Of a DNA stretch of 5,525 nucleotides, positions 1 through 5,160 are shown piece after piece. The translations under genes and the position numbers were made by a program. A model generated the notes under the pieces. The model did not search any database. It saw only the letters and a list, made by a program, of their open reading frames with translations, and had not been told where the DNA came from. The stretch is from an uncultured Oscillibacter sp. Its GTDB lineage: Bacteria; Bacillota; Clostridia; Oscillospirales; Oscillospiraceae. Position 1 is the first letter of the stretch. Every line of letters starts with the position of its first letter. The DNA lies in assembly GCA_947245315.1 (NCBI GenBank), contig CAMXNV010000143.1, positions 1-5,525 on the forward strand. Reading direction: 5' to 3'.

Positions 1-1254
1 GCTTTCCTTGGGCAGAGCGTGGGTAAACTGGTCGTTGAGGCAGTGAATGCCTTCGATTACCAGCACATCCCCCTCTCTCAGCGTAAGGAAATTTCCATTG
101 TACTCCCGTGCGCCCTTCTTGAAGTTATAGGTGGGAATCTCCACCGTCTCACCGGCCAGCAAGCGGATGCAGTCCTGGTTGAACTGCTCCACGTCCATTG
201 CTCCCAGGCCCTCAAAATCGTAGTTTCCATTTTCGTCACGAGGCGTTTTGTCCCGGTTTACGAAATAGTTGTCCGTGGCGATGGGGTAGGGCCGCAGGCC
301 GCAGGCCCGCAGCTGGGTGGACAGCCGGTGGGAAAACGTTGTCTTGCCGGAGGACGAGGGGCCCGCAATCATGACAAAACGGACGTCCTTCCGGGCGGCG
401 ATTTCGGCGGCGATGTCGCCGATCTTCTTCTCCATCATGGCCTCGTGGGCCAGAATCAGCGGCGTGGCGCCCCCCTGGGAGATGGTGGTGTTCAGCTCCG
501 CCACGTTGGAGGCGTTCAGAGCCTCGGAGCGAAGGGTGGACTCGTAGAGCTCCCGGAAGACCTTCTGGGAGGGGCGGAAGTCCCCCAGGTGGTTGGGGTC
601 CTTCTGGGTGGGCAGGCGGAGAACGAAGCCGTTCTCGAAGAGCTCCAGGCCGAAGCACTTGATGTACCCGGTGTCCGGAGCCATGTAGCCATAGAAGTAG
701 TCCACGAAGCCGTCCAGGGAGTAGACGTTCACGTGGGAGTTGATCCGGAAGCTGAGGAGCTGGGCCTTATGGATCAGCCGGGCCTTGCGGAAGAGGTCCA
801 CGGCGTCGTCCGTGTTGATGGAGCGCTTTTCAATGGGGATGGCCGCGGCGGACAGCTCCCGCATGCGGGCCTCCACCCGGCTCAGCAGGGCCTGGTCCAG
901 GGTGAAGTTCCCCTTGGCCAGGATGAAGAGGGCATTGCTGAGGGAGTATTCCACGGAGATGCGCTCCACGTTCTCCCGGCCCGCCACGTCGTAGAAGGCT
1001 TTCAGCATCAGCAAGACGGCGCTGCGCTCATAGGTCTGAATACCGGGCTTGTCCTGCGCGGTGACCATTTTCAGGGTGCAGTCCCGGTCCAGGACCTTGT
1101 GGAGCTCACAGAGCTTCCCGTCCCGGTTGACCAGCAGGATGTCCCAGGGGTACCGGCTTTGAAAGTCCGCCGCGATGGCGCGGTAGGGCGTTCCGCTGGG
1201 GTAGGCGTACTCCGCGCCGTCTACCGTGACCTTCATCATGTTTTTCTCTTCCAT
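1..1254 (-). CDS. Nucleoside (uridine kinase-like) kinase with ThrRS-like N-terminus, 3' end cut by window
   Basis: This is a cytosolic P-loop kinase of the uridine kinase/phosphoribulokinase type, expected to phosphorylate a nucleoside with NTP for pyrimidine salvage; the exact substrate cannot be read from sequence. The reading frame is open from 1254 down to base 1 (418 codons), and family members are usually about 550 residues, so the C-terminus lies outside. Residues ~6-66 look like a TGS domain, and ~70-215 resemble the second N-terminal domain of threonyl-tRNA synthetase. The kinase core follows: P-loop GPSSSGKTT at 298-306, DNYF at 328-331, YDFE at 345-348, PTYNFK at 374-379 and Walker B-like VIEG at 399-402. 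The start at 1254 is chosen because AAGGAGG (1268-1262) lies 7 nt upstream; the internal Met6 and Met7 have no such site. It is divergent from smpB. Family confidence is high, substrate confidence low. Confidence 0.93.
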   Translation of the reverse strand, partial: MEEKNMMKVTVDGAEYAYPSGTPYRAIAADFQSRYPWDILLVNRDGKLCELHKVLDRDCTLKMVTAQDKPGIQTYERSAVLLMLKAFYDVAGRENVERISVEYSLSNALFILAKGNFTLDQALLSRVEARMRELSAAAIPIEKRSINTDDAVDLFRKARLIHKAQLLSFRINSHVNVYSLDGFVDYFYGYMAPDTGYIKCFGLELFENGFVLRLPTQKDPNHLGDFRPSQKVFRELYESTLRSEALNASNVAELNTTISQGGATPLILAHEAMMEKKIGDIAAEIAARKDVRFVMIAGPSSSGKTTFSHRLSTQLRACGLRPYPIATDNYFVNRDKTPRDENGNYDFEGLGAMDVEQFNQDCIRLLAGETVEIPTYNFKKGAREYNGNFLTLREGDVLVIEGIHCLNDQFTHALPKES

Positions 1255-1322
1255 AGGATGGCCTCCTTCTATATTTGATGGCCCCGCCGGGTCGGGGGGC
1301 TCCCCTTGGGTATCTCCCCTAT

Positions 1323-1351
1323 ATCATACGACATTTCTGAGGAAAATACAA
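1323..1351 (-). promoter_or_regulatory. Candidate sigma-A promoter of the nucleoside kinase
   Basis: On the minus strand TTGTAT (1351-1346) and TATGAT (1328-1323) are separated by 17 nt. The -10 box matches the consensus at 5 of 6 positions, the -35 box only at 3 of 6. Transcription would start near 1316, leaving a leader of about 60 nt. That leader can form a GC-rich hairpin (CCCCG 1282-1286 with CGGGG 1293-1297) before the AAGGAGG ribosome site. Confidence 0.45.
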
Positions 1352-1389
1352 GGCTGATTCTGCCGGAAAACGAGACTGGAGAAGGGGTT

Positions 1390-1430
1390 CCGCCTCCGCC
1401 GGGCGGAGAGGCGGGGCGGGGCCGCCCCCC
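1390..1430. repeat. GC-rich inverted repeats between the divergent promoters
   Basis: Two adjacent foldable blocks are visible. CCGCCTCCGCC (1390-1400) is complementary to GGCGGAGAGGCGG (1402-1414) apart from a two-base insertion, and GGGCGG (1418-1422 region) faces CCGCCC (1422-1427 region). A pyrimidine stretch (TTCCTTCTTTCTCC) follows on the plus strand. The block lies upstream of both divergent promoters and is not part of either mRNA, so it may insulate the two transcription units or stop antisense transcripts. Function is inference. Confidence 0.4.
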
Positions 1431-1444
1431 TTCCTTCTTTCTCC

Positions 1445-1473
1445 TTGCCTGGAGGGAAAAACCATGGTATACT
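1445..1473 (+). promoter_or_regulatory. smpB operon promoter with extended -10
   Basis: TTGCCT (1445-1450) and TATACT (1468-1473) are 17 nt apart, and TGG immediately before the -10 box gives the extended TGnTATACT form. Transcription should begin near 1480, giving a leader of about 37 nt that ends in GGAGGTG (1504-1510), 6 nt before the smpB ATG. The -10 box lies inside the 13-bp odd palindrome GGTATACTATACC (1466-1478), which could be an operator. The promoter probably serves smpB and the two genes after it. Confidence 0.7.
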
Positions 1474-1516
1474 ATACCCATTCAAAATTGGGCAGAATTC
1501 CCTGGAGGTGACCGCT

Positions 1517-1975
1517 ATGGAAAAAAAGGGCGTGAAGATTGCCGCCCAGAACCGGAAGGCCCATCACGACTACTTCGTGGAAGAGAAATACGAGGCGGGC
1601 ATCGAGCTGGCGGGCACGGAGGTCAAGTCCGTCCGGGCCGGGACGCTGAACCTGAAAGACTCCTACTGTTCCGTGAAGGACGGGGAGCTCTTCGTCCACG
1701 GGATGCACATCTCCCCCTATGAAAAGGGGAACATCTTCAACAAGGACCCGGTCCGGCCCCGCCGATTGCTGATGCACAAGCGGGAGATTCGAAAGCTCTA
1801 CGCCCTGGTGAAGCAGGACGGCTACACCCTGGTGCCCCTGTCCGTGTACTTCAAGGACTCCCGGGTCAAGGTGGAGGTGGGCCTGTGCAAGGGCAAGAAG
1901 AACTACGACAAGCGGGCCTCCGCCGCCCAGCGGGACGCCAAGCGGGAGATCGACCGGGCCATGAAAGCCCGGTGA
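1517..1975 (+). CDS. smpB: SsrA-binding protein SmpB (trans-translation factor)
   Basis: SmpB binds the tRNA-like domain of tmRNA and carries it with EF-Tu into the empty A site of a ribosome stalled on a broken mRNA, allowing rescue and peptide tagging. At 152 residues it has the usual family length. Recognisable family motifs are N12-R-K-A-H-H-D-Y, GTEVKS (33-38), HISPYEKGN (64-72), RRLLMHKREI (82-91) and the basic GKKNYDKR (126-133). The C-terminal tail (about 142-152, KREIDRAMKAR) is basic and probably helical, as expected of the segment that enters the mRNA channel. The ATG at 1517 is fixed by GGAGGTG 6 nt upstream; a longer upstream in-frame ATG at 1445 overlaps the promoter and has no conserved sequence. 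It is first in a probable three-gene operon, and its RNA partner ssrA lies 3.2 kb downstream. Confidence 0.98.
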   Translation: MEKKGVKIAAQNRKAHHDYFVEEKYEAGIELAGTEVKSVRAGTLNLKDSYCSVKDGELFVHGMHISPYEKGNIFNKDPVRPRRLLMHKREIRKLYALVKQDGYTLVPLSVYFKDSRVKVEVGLCKGKKNYDKRASAAQRDAKREIDRAMKAR

Positions 1976-1979
1976 GACC

Positions 1980-3332
1980 ATGAGGGGGCGCGATGTATTC
2001 GCGGCGGTCCGGGGCCTCGTTGGGGCCGCTCTGGGGGCGTATCTGGCCGCGGGCCTTTGGGGCGGCGTGCTGGCCTTTTTGCGAAAATACCAGATCGAAA
2101 CCTCCCTGGTGATACTGGGACCCCTTCTCTTCTGTCCCGCCGCATACCTGGGCTACTGGTACCTCCGGGGCCTGCGGCGCAGGCGCTTCGCCTATGCCGT
2201 CACCTGGGGCTGTGCCTTCTGGGCCCTGCTTTTGGCCGCGGAGCCCGAGACCCTGCCGGGCTGGCTTGGCGCGGGCCTTCTGGGCGGCTTAGCAGTCTTT
2301 TTGTCCCGCCGGTTCTTTCAAGAGTCTTTCCTCCGCTACGTGGACCCGGTCTGGTACCGGGACCCCCGGCGCATCGCCGCCCGGTATGGCCGGGGAAGGC
2401 TCTCCGGTCACTGGCACATCAGCCCGCCCTTCGGTCCGGAGGTCCCCGCCGCCTTTGACGTGGGGTCGGGCGGCACCATCCTCCACGTTCAGGGAGACTC
2501 CATCCGGGTAGAGCTCCCCTTCCGGAAGGGAGGGACCTTTTCCGCCCGGGACGTGGCGGGCGTCATCCAAGCCCCGGGTATCGGGCACTGCGTTCCGTAC
2601 AACGCCCGGGGAGAGGCGCTGGCCGTCTTCTGCCTATCCGGCAAAAACGGGGAGCTCTTCGCCAAGTACCTGCGAAGCCGGGGCGTACTCTTCCGCCGCC
2701 TCAGCGAGGTGCCTTTAAAGGGCCCTCTGGTCCCCGCCCCCTTAGGGGAGGCTGCTGAGTACACGGCGAAGCCGGAGGAGGCCGAGCCGGAGGAGGCCGA
2801 GCCGGAGGAGGCCGAGCCGGAGGAGGCCGAGCCGGAGGAGGAAATCCGCCACACGGATTTCAGCCGTTACGTCTCCCGGGAAGCCCAGGACTTCTCCCTG
2901 GAGCTCCGGCGGACCCGGCCCATCGGCGCCTGGATTGGCGCGGGGATGGCTCTGGCCATTGCGGTGTTTCCCATTGGCTTCCCCATCGCCGCCCTTTTGG
3001 GGGAGCGCTCCATCATCCCGGGACTGAAAATCATGCTGGCGCTGGTGCTGGTTCTGATTGCCGGGCCCTGGGTTTTGGCCCTAGCCACGGGGGAGCTGTT
3101 CCCCGGCCGCCTCTCCGTGGAGAACGGGCGCATCTGGCTGGACAAGGGCCTCCGGCCCATCCGGGAGATTCCCTGGGAGGACCTGGGGGGCCTCCGCTAT
3201 GACCGCGCCGGCGAGTGTTACATTCTCTATGACAAGCAGGAAAAGACCCTGGCCAAGTTCAGCACCCGGGACGCTTTCGGGTCCCGGTTTCTGAACCTGC
3301 TCACCGATCACGATATTCGAATTCAAAAATAA
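1980..3332 (+). CDS. Multi-pass membrane protein with two PH-like (YcxB-like) domains and a PEEAE linker; function unknown
   Basis: I do not recognise a named family member. The 450-residue protein has about six hydrophobic segments (roughly 12-34, 42-63, 70-87, 94-109, 315-340, 347-370). A soluble region at ~160-242 and the C-terminal ~376-450 align without gaps at a constant offset of 210 residues: V170/V380, I175/I385, D191/D401, G194/G404, Y207/Y417, LA 214-215/424-425, F217/F427, G224/G434, F227/F437 and L231/L441. Each domain follows a membrane hairpin, as in YcxB-like proteins with bacterial PH-like folds (inference). Residues 265-288 form an acidic linker, PEEAE four times plus PEEE. 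There is no signal peptide apart from the first membrane segment. The ATG is 4 nt after the smpB stop with only a weak GGTGA ahead, so translation is probably coupled to smpB. The gene is real: uninterrupted, same codon style, and fits the operon spacing. Confidence 0.85.
   Translation: MRGRDVFAAVRGLVGAALGAYLAAGLWGGVLAFLRKYQIETSLVILGPLLFCPAAYLGYWYLRGLRRRRFAYAVTWGCAFWALLLAAEPETLPGWLGAGLLGGLAVFLSRRFFQESFLRYVDPVWYRDPRRIAARYGRGRLSGHWHISPPFGPEVPAAFDVGSGGTILHVQGDSIRVELPFRKGGTFSARDVAGVIQAPGIGHCVPYNARGEALAVFCLSGKNGELFAKYLRSRGVLFRRLSEVPLKGPLVPAPLGEAAEYTAKPEEAEPEEAEPEEAEPEEAEPEEEIRHTDFSRYVSREAQDFSLELRRTRPIGAWIGAGMALAIAVFPIGFPIAALLGERSIIPGLKIMLALVLVLIAGPWVLALATGELFPGRLSVENGRIWLDKGLRPIREIPWEDLGGLRYDRAGECYILYDKQEKTLAKFSTRDAFGSRFLNLLTDHDIRIQK
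2771..2841 (+). repeat. In-frame 15-bp tandem repeat, about 4.7 copies
   Basis: The unit GCCGGAGGAGGCCGA repeats perfectly four times (2771, 2786, 2801, 2816) and then partly to 2841. It encodes PEEAE four times and then PEEE (residues 265-288), an acidic and probably extended linker between the two halves of the membrane protein. Exact identity at the DNA level, including third codon positions, points to recent slippage duplication. Because the unit is a multiple of three, copy-number change alters linker length without breaking the frame. Confidence 0.95.
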
Positions 3333-3354
3333 AAATCAGGAGGAACGAGAGACT

Positions 3355-3882
3355 ATGAGCAATCCCATTGCCACCATTCTGATGGAGGACGGCAAAAAAA
3401 TGACCGCCGAGCTCTACCCGGACAAGGCCCCCAACACGGTAAACAACTTCATCTCCCTGGCCAACAAGGGCTTTTACGACGGCCTGACCTTCCACCGCGT
3501 CATCCCCGGCTTCATGATCCAGGGGGGCTGCCCCGACGGGAACGGCATGGGGGGCCCGGGCTACGAGATCAAGGGGGAATTCGCCTCCAACGGCTTCCCC
3601 CAGAACGACCTGAAGCACACCACCGGCGTCCTCTCCATGGCCCGGGCCATGTCTCCAGACTCTGCCGGGAGCCAGTTCTTCATCATGGTGGCCCCGGCGG
3701 AGCACCTGGACGGGGATTACGCCGCCTTCGGCCTGGTCACCGAGGGCGTGGACGACGCCATCGCCATCTCCCGGGTCCCCCGGAGCATGATGGACGACAA
3801 GCCCAAGAAGCCCGTGGTCATCCAATCCATCCGCGTAGACACCCAAGGCGTCGACTACCCGGAGCCTGCTTCTTTTTCTTGA
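3355..3882 (+). CDS. Cyclophilin-type peptidyl-prolyl cis-trans isomerase (PpiB-like, cytosolic)
   Basis: It catalyses cis-trans isomerisation of X-Pro bonds during protein folding, probably in the cytoplasm, since no signal peptide or lipobox is present. It is 175 residues, essentially a single cyclophilin domain. The active-site stretch FHRVIPGFMIQGG (46-58) holds Arg48, Phe53 and Gln56, and SQFFIM (106-111) supplies the next conserved phenylalanine. The loop usually written EWLDG reads EHLDG here (His117 replaces the cyclosporin-binding Trp), and the later His of eukaryotic cyclophilins is Tyr122. Such changes are common in bacterial cyclophilins. AGGAGG at 3338-3343, 11 nt before the ATG, is a slightly distant but clear ribosome site. 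The gene follows the membrane protein after 22 nt, so it probably shares the smpB operon. Its last codons and stop lie inside a palindrome (3867-3896). Confidence 0.96.
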   Translation: MSNPIATILMEDGKKMTAELYPDKAPNTVNNFISLANKGFYDGLTFHRVIPGFMIQGGCPDGNGMGGPGYEIKGEFASNGFPQNDLKHTTGVLSMARAMSPDSAGSQFFIMVAPAEHLDGDYAAFGLVTEGVDDAIAISRVPRSMMDDKPKKPVVIQSIRVDTQGVDYPEPASFS

Positions 3883-3896
3883 AAGAAAAAGAAGCA
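3867..3896. repeat. Perfect palindrome carrying the cyclophilin stop codon in its loop
   Basis: TGCTTCTTTTTCT (3867-3879) is exactly complementary to AGAAAAAGAAGCA (3884-3896), a 13-bp stem with loop TGAA. The loop contains the TGA stop of the isomerase (3880-3882). Neither strand has a T-run right after the stem, so it is not a standard intrinsic terminator. The left arm encodes the last residues (ASFS), which look like an appendage to the normal cyclophilin end. The A/T-rich purine/pyrimidine composition contrasts with the flanking genes, which suggests an inserted dispersed repeat (inference). Confidence 0.85.
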
Positions 3897-3937
3897 AAAA
3901 GAACTTTAGCACGCTACGGGCTGCGGTGTTAATCCTG

Positions 3938-3963
3938 GCCCCTGCGACGGCAACGGGGCTTTT
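3938..3963 (+). terminator. Weak intrinsic terminator at the end of the smpB operon
   Basis: GCCCC (3938-3942) pairs with GGGGC (3955-3959); the stem can be lengthened by TGC (3943-3945) with GCA (3950-3952) across a small bulge. Four T residues (3960-3963) follow immediately. The 5-bp core and short T-run make it modest, but it is correctly placed between the isomerase and the SDR gene. The rest of 3897-4044 shows no gene and no convincing promoter. Confidence 0.45.
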
Positions 3964-4057
3964 ATGACACTTAGGAGTCTATATGCTTGGGTAAAAAGTT
4001 CCTAAAAGCTCGTGCGTGATTTGAACCGCAAACTCGGAGGAACCAAAGGAGGAAGCT

Positions 4058-4816
4058 ATGAAAACTGCCATTATTACCGGCGCGTCTTCCGGCCTGGGCC
4101 GGGAGCTGGCCCGCCAGATCGAGGACGTCTTTCCGGAAATCGAGTGCTACTGGCTCATAGCCCGCCGGGGGGACCGGCTGGAGAGCCTGTCCATCAGCCT
4201 GCCGGGGCGGCACACCACCTGCCTGGCCCTGGACCTCTGTGACCCCATGAGCTTCATTGCCCTCCAGGAGCGCCTGGCGGCGGAGAAGCCCGAGGTCTCC
4301 CTGCTCGTCAACTGCGCGGGCTGCGGCTTCCTGGGCCGGGTGGGGGAGATGGACACCGCCTCCCAGACCCGGATGGTGGACCTGAACGTCCGGGCCCTGA
4401 CGGCGGTGACGAACATCGTCGTCCCCTACATGCCGGAGGGGGGCCGCATCCTGAATGTCTCCTCCATCGCCTCCTTCTGCCCCAACCCCCGCATGACGGT
4501 CTACTCCTCCACCAAGGCCTACGTCTCCTCCTTCACCGTGGGCCTGAACGAGGAGCTCCGCCGCCGGAAGATCAGCGTCACGGCGGTGTGCCCCGGCCCC
4601 ATGGCCACGGAGTTCCTGAGCCTGGCGGGCATCACGGGCCACTCCAGCACCTTCGAGTTCCTGCCCTACTGCGATCAGGTGAAGGTAGCCGGAGGCGCTC
4701 TCCGGGCCGCCAGGGCGGGCCGCACCATCTATACGCCCAAGCTGTTCTATAAGTTCTACCGGCTTCTGGCAAAAGCGATGCCCTCCCAGCTTTTGGTTAA
4801 ATTTGTGAAGACCTGA
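4058..4816 (+). CDS. Short-chain dehydrogenase/reductase (SDR), classical type
   Basis: This is an NAD(P)-dependent oxidoreductase with a single Rossmann domain; the substrate is unknown. At 252 residues it has the classical SDR length. The cofactor-binding motif TGASSGLG is at 7-14, the D-L acidic turn at 59-60 and the structural NCAG (variant of NNAG) at 85-88. The catalytic set is Asn110, Ser136, Tyr149 and Lys153 (YSSTK), with the expected 13-residue Ser-Tyr spacing. CPGPMATEF (178-186) is the usual loop after the sixth strand. Arg36-Arg37 after the second strand suggest a preference for NADP(H), which is inference. The basic, hydrophobic tail (about 223-252) resembles DltE/YqjQ-like members that associate loosely with membrane. 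AAAGGAGG (4045-4052), 5 nt before the ATG, fixes the start. It stands apart from the upstream operon and has no evident link to tmRNA. Confidence 0.95.
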   Translation: MKTAIITGASSGLGRELARQIEDVFPEIECYWLIARRGDRLESLSISLPGRHTTCLALDLCDPMSFIALQERLAAEKPEVSLLVNCAGCGFLGRVGEMDTASQTRMVDLNVRALTAVTNIVVPYMPEGGRILNVSSIASFCPNPRMTVYSSTKAYVSSFTVGLNEELRRRKISVTAVCPGPMATEFLSLAGITGHSSTFEFLPYCDQVKVAGGALRAARAGRTIYTPKLFYKFYRLLAKAMPSQLLVKFVKT

Positions 4817-4829
4817 GCATATTAATAAG

Positions 4830-4870
4830 GGGACCCCCCGCAATCCGCGAAGCGGAGCGCGGGGGCTCCC
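4830..4870 (+). terminator. Long GC-rich hairpin after the SDR gene, no T-run
   Basis: The 41-nt segment folds end to end: GGGA (4830-4833) with TCCC (4867-4870), CCCCCGC (4835-4841) with GCGGGGG (4859-4865), and TCCGC (4844-4848) with GCGGA (4852-4856) around loop GAA. Single mismatches or small internal loops separate the three stems. It begins 13 nt after the SDR stop and probably ends or protects that transcript. The lack of a T-run on either strand leaves a dispersed palindromic repeat as an alternative. Confidence 0.4.
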
Positions 4871-4905
4871 GGAGCTCCGACGGGCATTCAAATGTCACAA
4901 AATCG

Positions 4906-4937
4906 TAACACACGGACAGAGGAACCTGTGTTATAGT
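4906..4937 (+). promoter_or_regulatory. Candidate ssrA promoter (extended -10) overlapping an inverted repeat
   Basis: TGTTATAGT (4929-4937) is an extended -10 element (TGn plus TATAGT, 5 of 6 to consensus). No good -35 box lies at 16-18 nt. GTAACA (4905-4910), the best match, is 21 nt away from it. Perfect arms TAACACA (4906-4912) and TGTGTTA (4927-4933), 14 nt apart, overlap the -10 region and could bind a dimeric regulator. Transcription would start near 4944, about 217 nt before the mature tmRNA, so a processed leader is implied. Confidence 0.45.
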
Positions 4938-5002
4938 AAGAGGAGCAATTCCGCCACCAAACCACGCAGCCAAAGCAAACCCGGCGCAGTTCCGCCCGGT
5001 CT

Positions 5003-5023
5003 CCCGTCCCCCGTCCCTCGTCC
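5003..5023 (+). repeat. Three tandem CCCGTCC heptamers in the ssrA leader
   Basis: CCCGTCC occurs at 5003-5009 and 5010-5016, followed by the one-mismatch copy CTCGTCC at 5017-5023. A C-run and a G-run (CCCCC, 5023-5027 and GGGGG, 5031-5035) follow and can pair across GCA. The segment has no coding sense that I can support. It belongs to the 340-bp gene-free stretch between the SDR gene and ssrA. Confidence 0.6.
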
Positions 5024-5045
5024 CCCCGCAGGGGGTGGGGGATGC

Positions 5046-5071
5046 TCAAGGGGGAGCCTGCTCCCCCTTGA
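5046..5071 (+). other. Perfect 11-bp hairpin in the ssrA leader
   Basis: TCAAGGGGGAG (5046-5056) pairs exactly with CTCCCCCTTGA (5061-5071) around loop CCTG. No T-run follows, so it is not a terminator of the usual kind and should be transcribed as part of the tmRNA precursor if the promoter near 4932 is correct. It is followed after a single base by the larger hairpin at 5073-5159, which could stack on it. Confidence 0.75.
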
Positions 5072-5072
5072 A

Positions 5073-5159
5073 GAAGTGGAGCAAGGGAGCGGGCGCAGTT
5101 TTCGCCAATAGCCCAAGGCTATTGGCGGAAACGGAGCATAGCGGACTTTGCGACACTTC
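5073..5159 (+). other. 87-nt imperfect hairpin abutting the tmRNA 5' end
   Basis: The ends pair as GAAGTG (5073-5078) with CACTTC (5154-5159), then GCAAGG (5081-5086) with CTTTGC (5146-5151), separated by GA opposite GA. Further short pairs and more G·A oppositions lead to a 15-bp apical stem, 5099-5113 with 5117-5131, with one G·T pair and loop CAA. Its base is one nucleotide from the first base of mature tmRNA. It could be a processing structure for the precursor or a palindromic mobile repeat; the sequence alone does not decide. Confidence 0.65.
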
Positions 5160-5160
5160 C

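Noticed and set aside
19..1278. Long open frame of 419 codons on the plus strand
   Set aside because: It is antisense to the nucleoside kinase, whose minus-strand frame has clear P-loop and family motifs and a strong ribosome site. The plus-strand translation is low-complexity and has no motif; GC-rich codons keep the opposite strand open.
1445..1516. Longer smpB starting at an upstream in-frame ATG
   Set aside because: Those 24 codons would cover the promoter and the GGAGGTG ribosome site, and SmpB proteins begin near the ATG at 1517.
3982..4040. Possible tRNA on the minus strand, because GGTTCAAATC resembles a T loop
   Set aside because: The bases flanking the loop do not form a 5-bp T stem, and no acceptor stem or anticodon arm can be placed.
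3971..4891. 306-codon open frame on the minus strand
   Set aside because: It is antisense to the SDR gene, which has the full catalytic set and a good ribosome site. The minus translation is G/A/Q/H-rich with no recognisable domain.
5031..5054. G-quadruplex candidate from runs of five G
   Set aside because: Only three close G-runs are present; the next lies about 30 nt away. Two of the runs also pair better with C-runs in hairpins.
5046..5131. CRISPR-like array from successive palindromes
   Set aside because: The hairpins differ in sequence and length and there are no equally spaced identical repeats.
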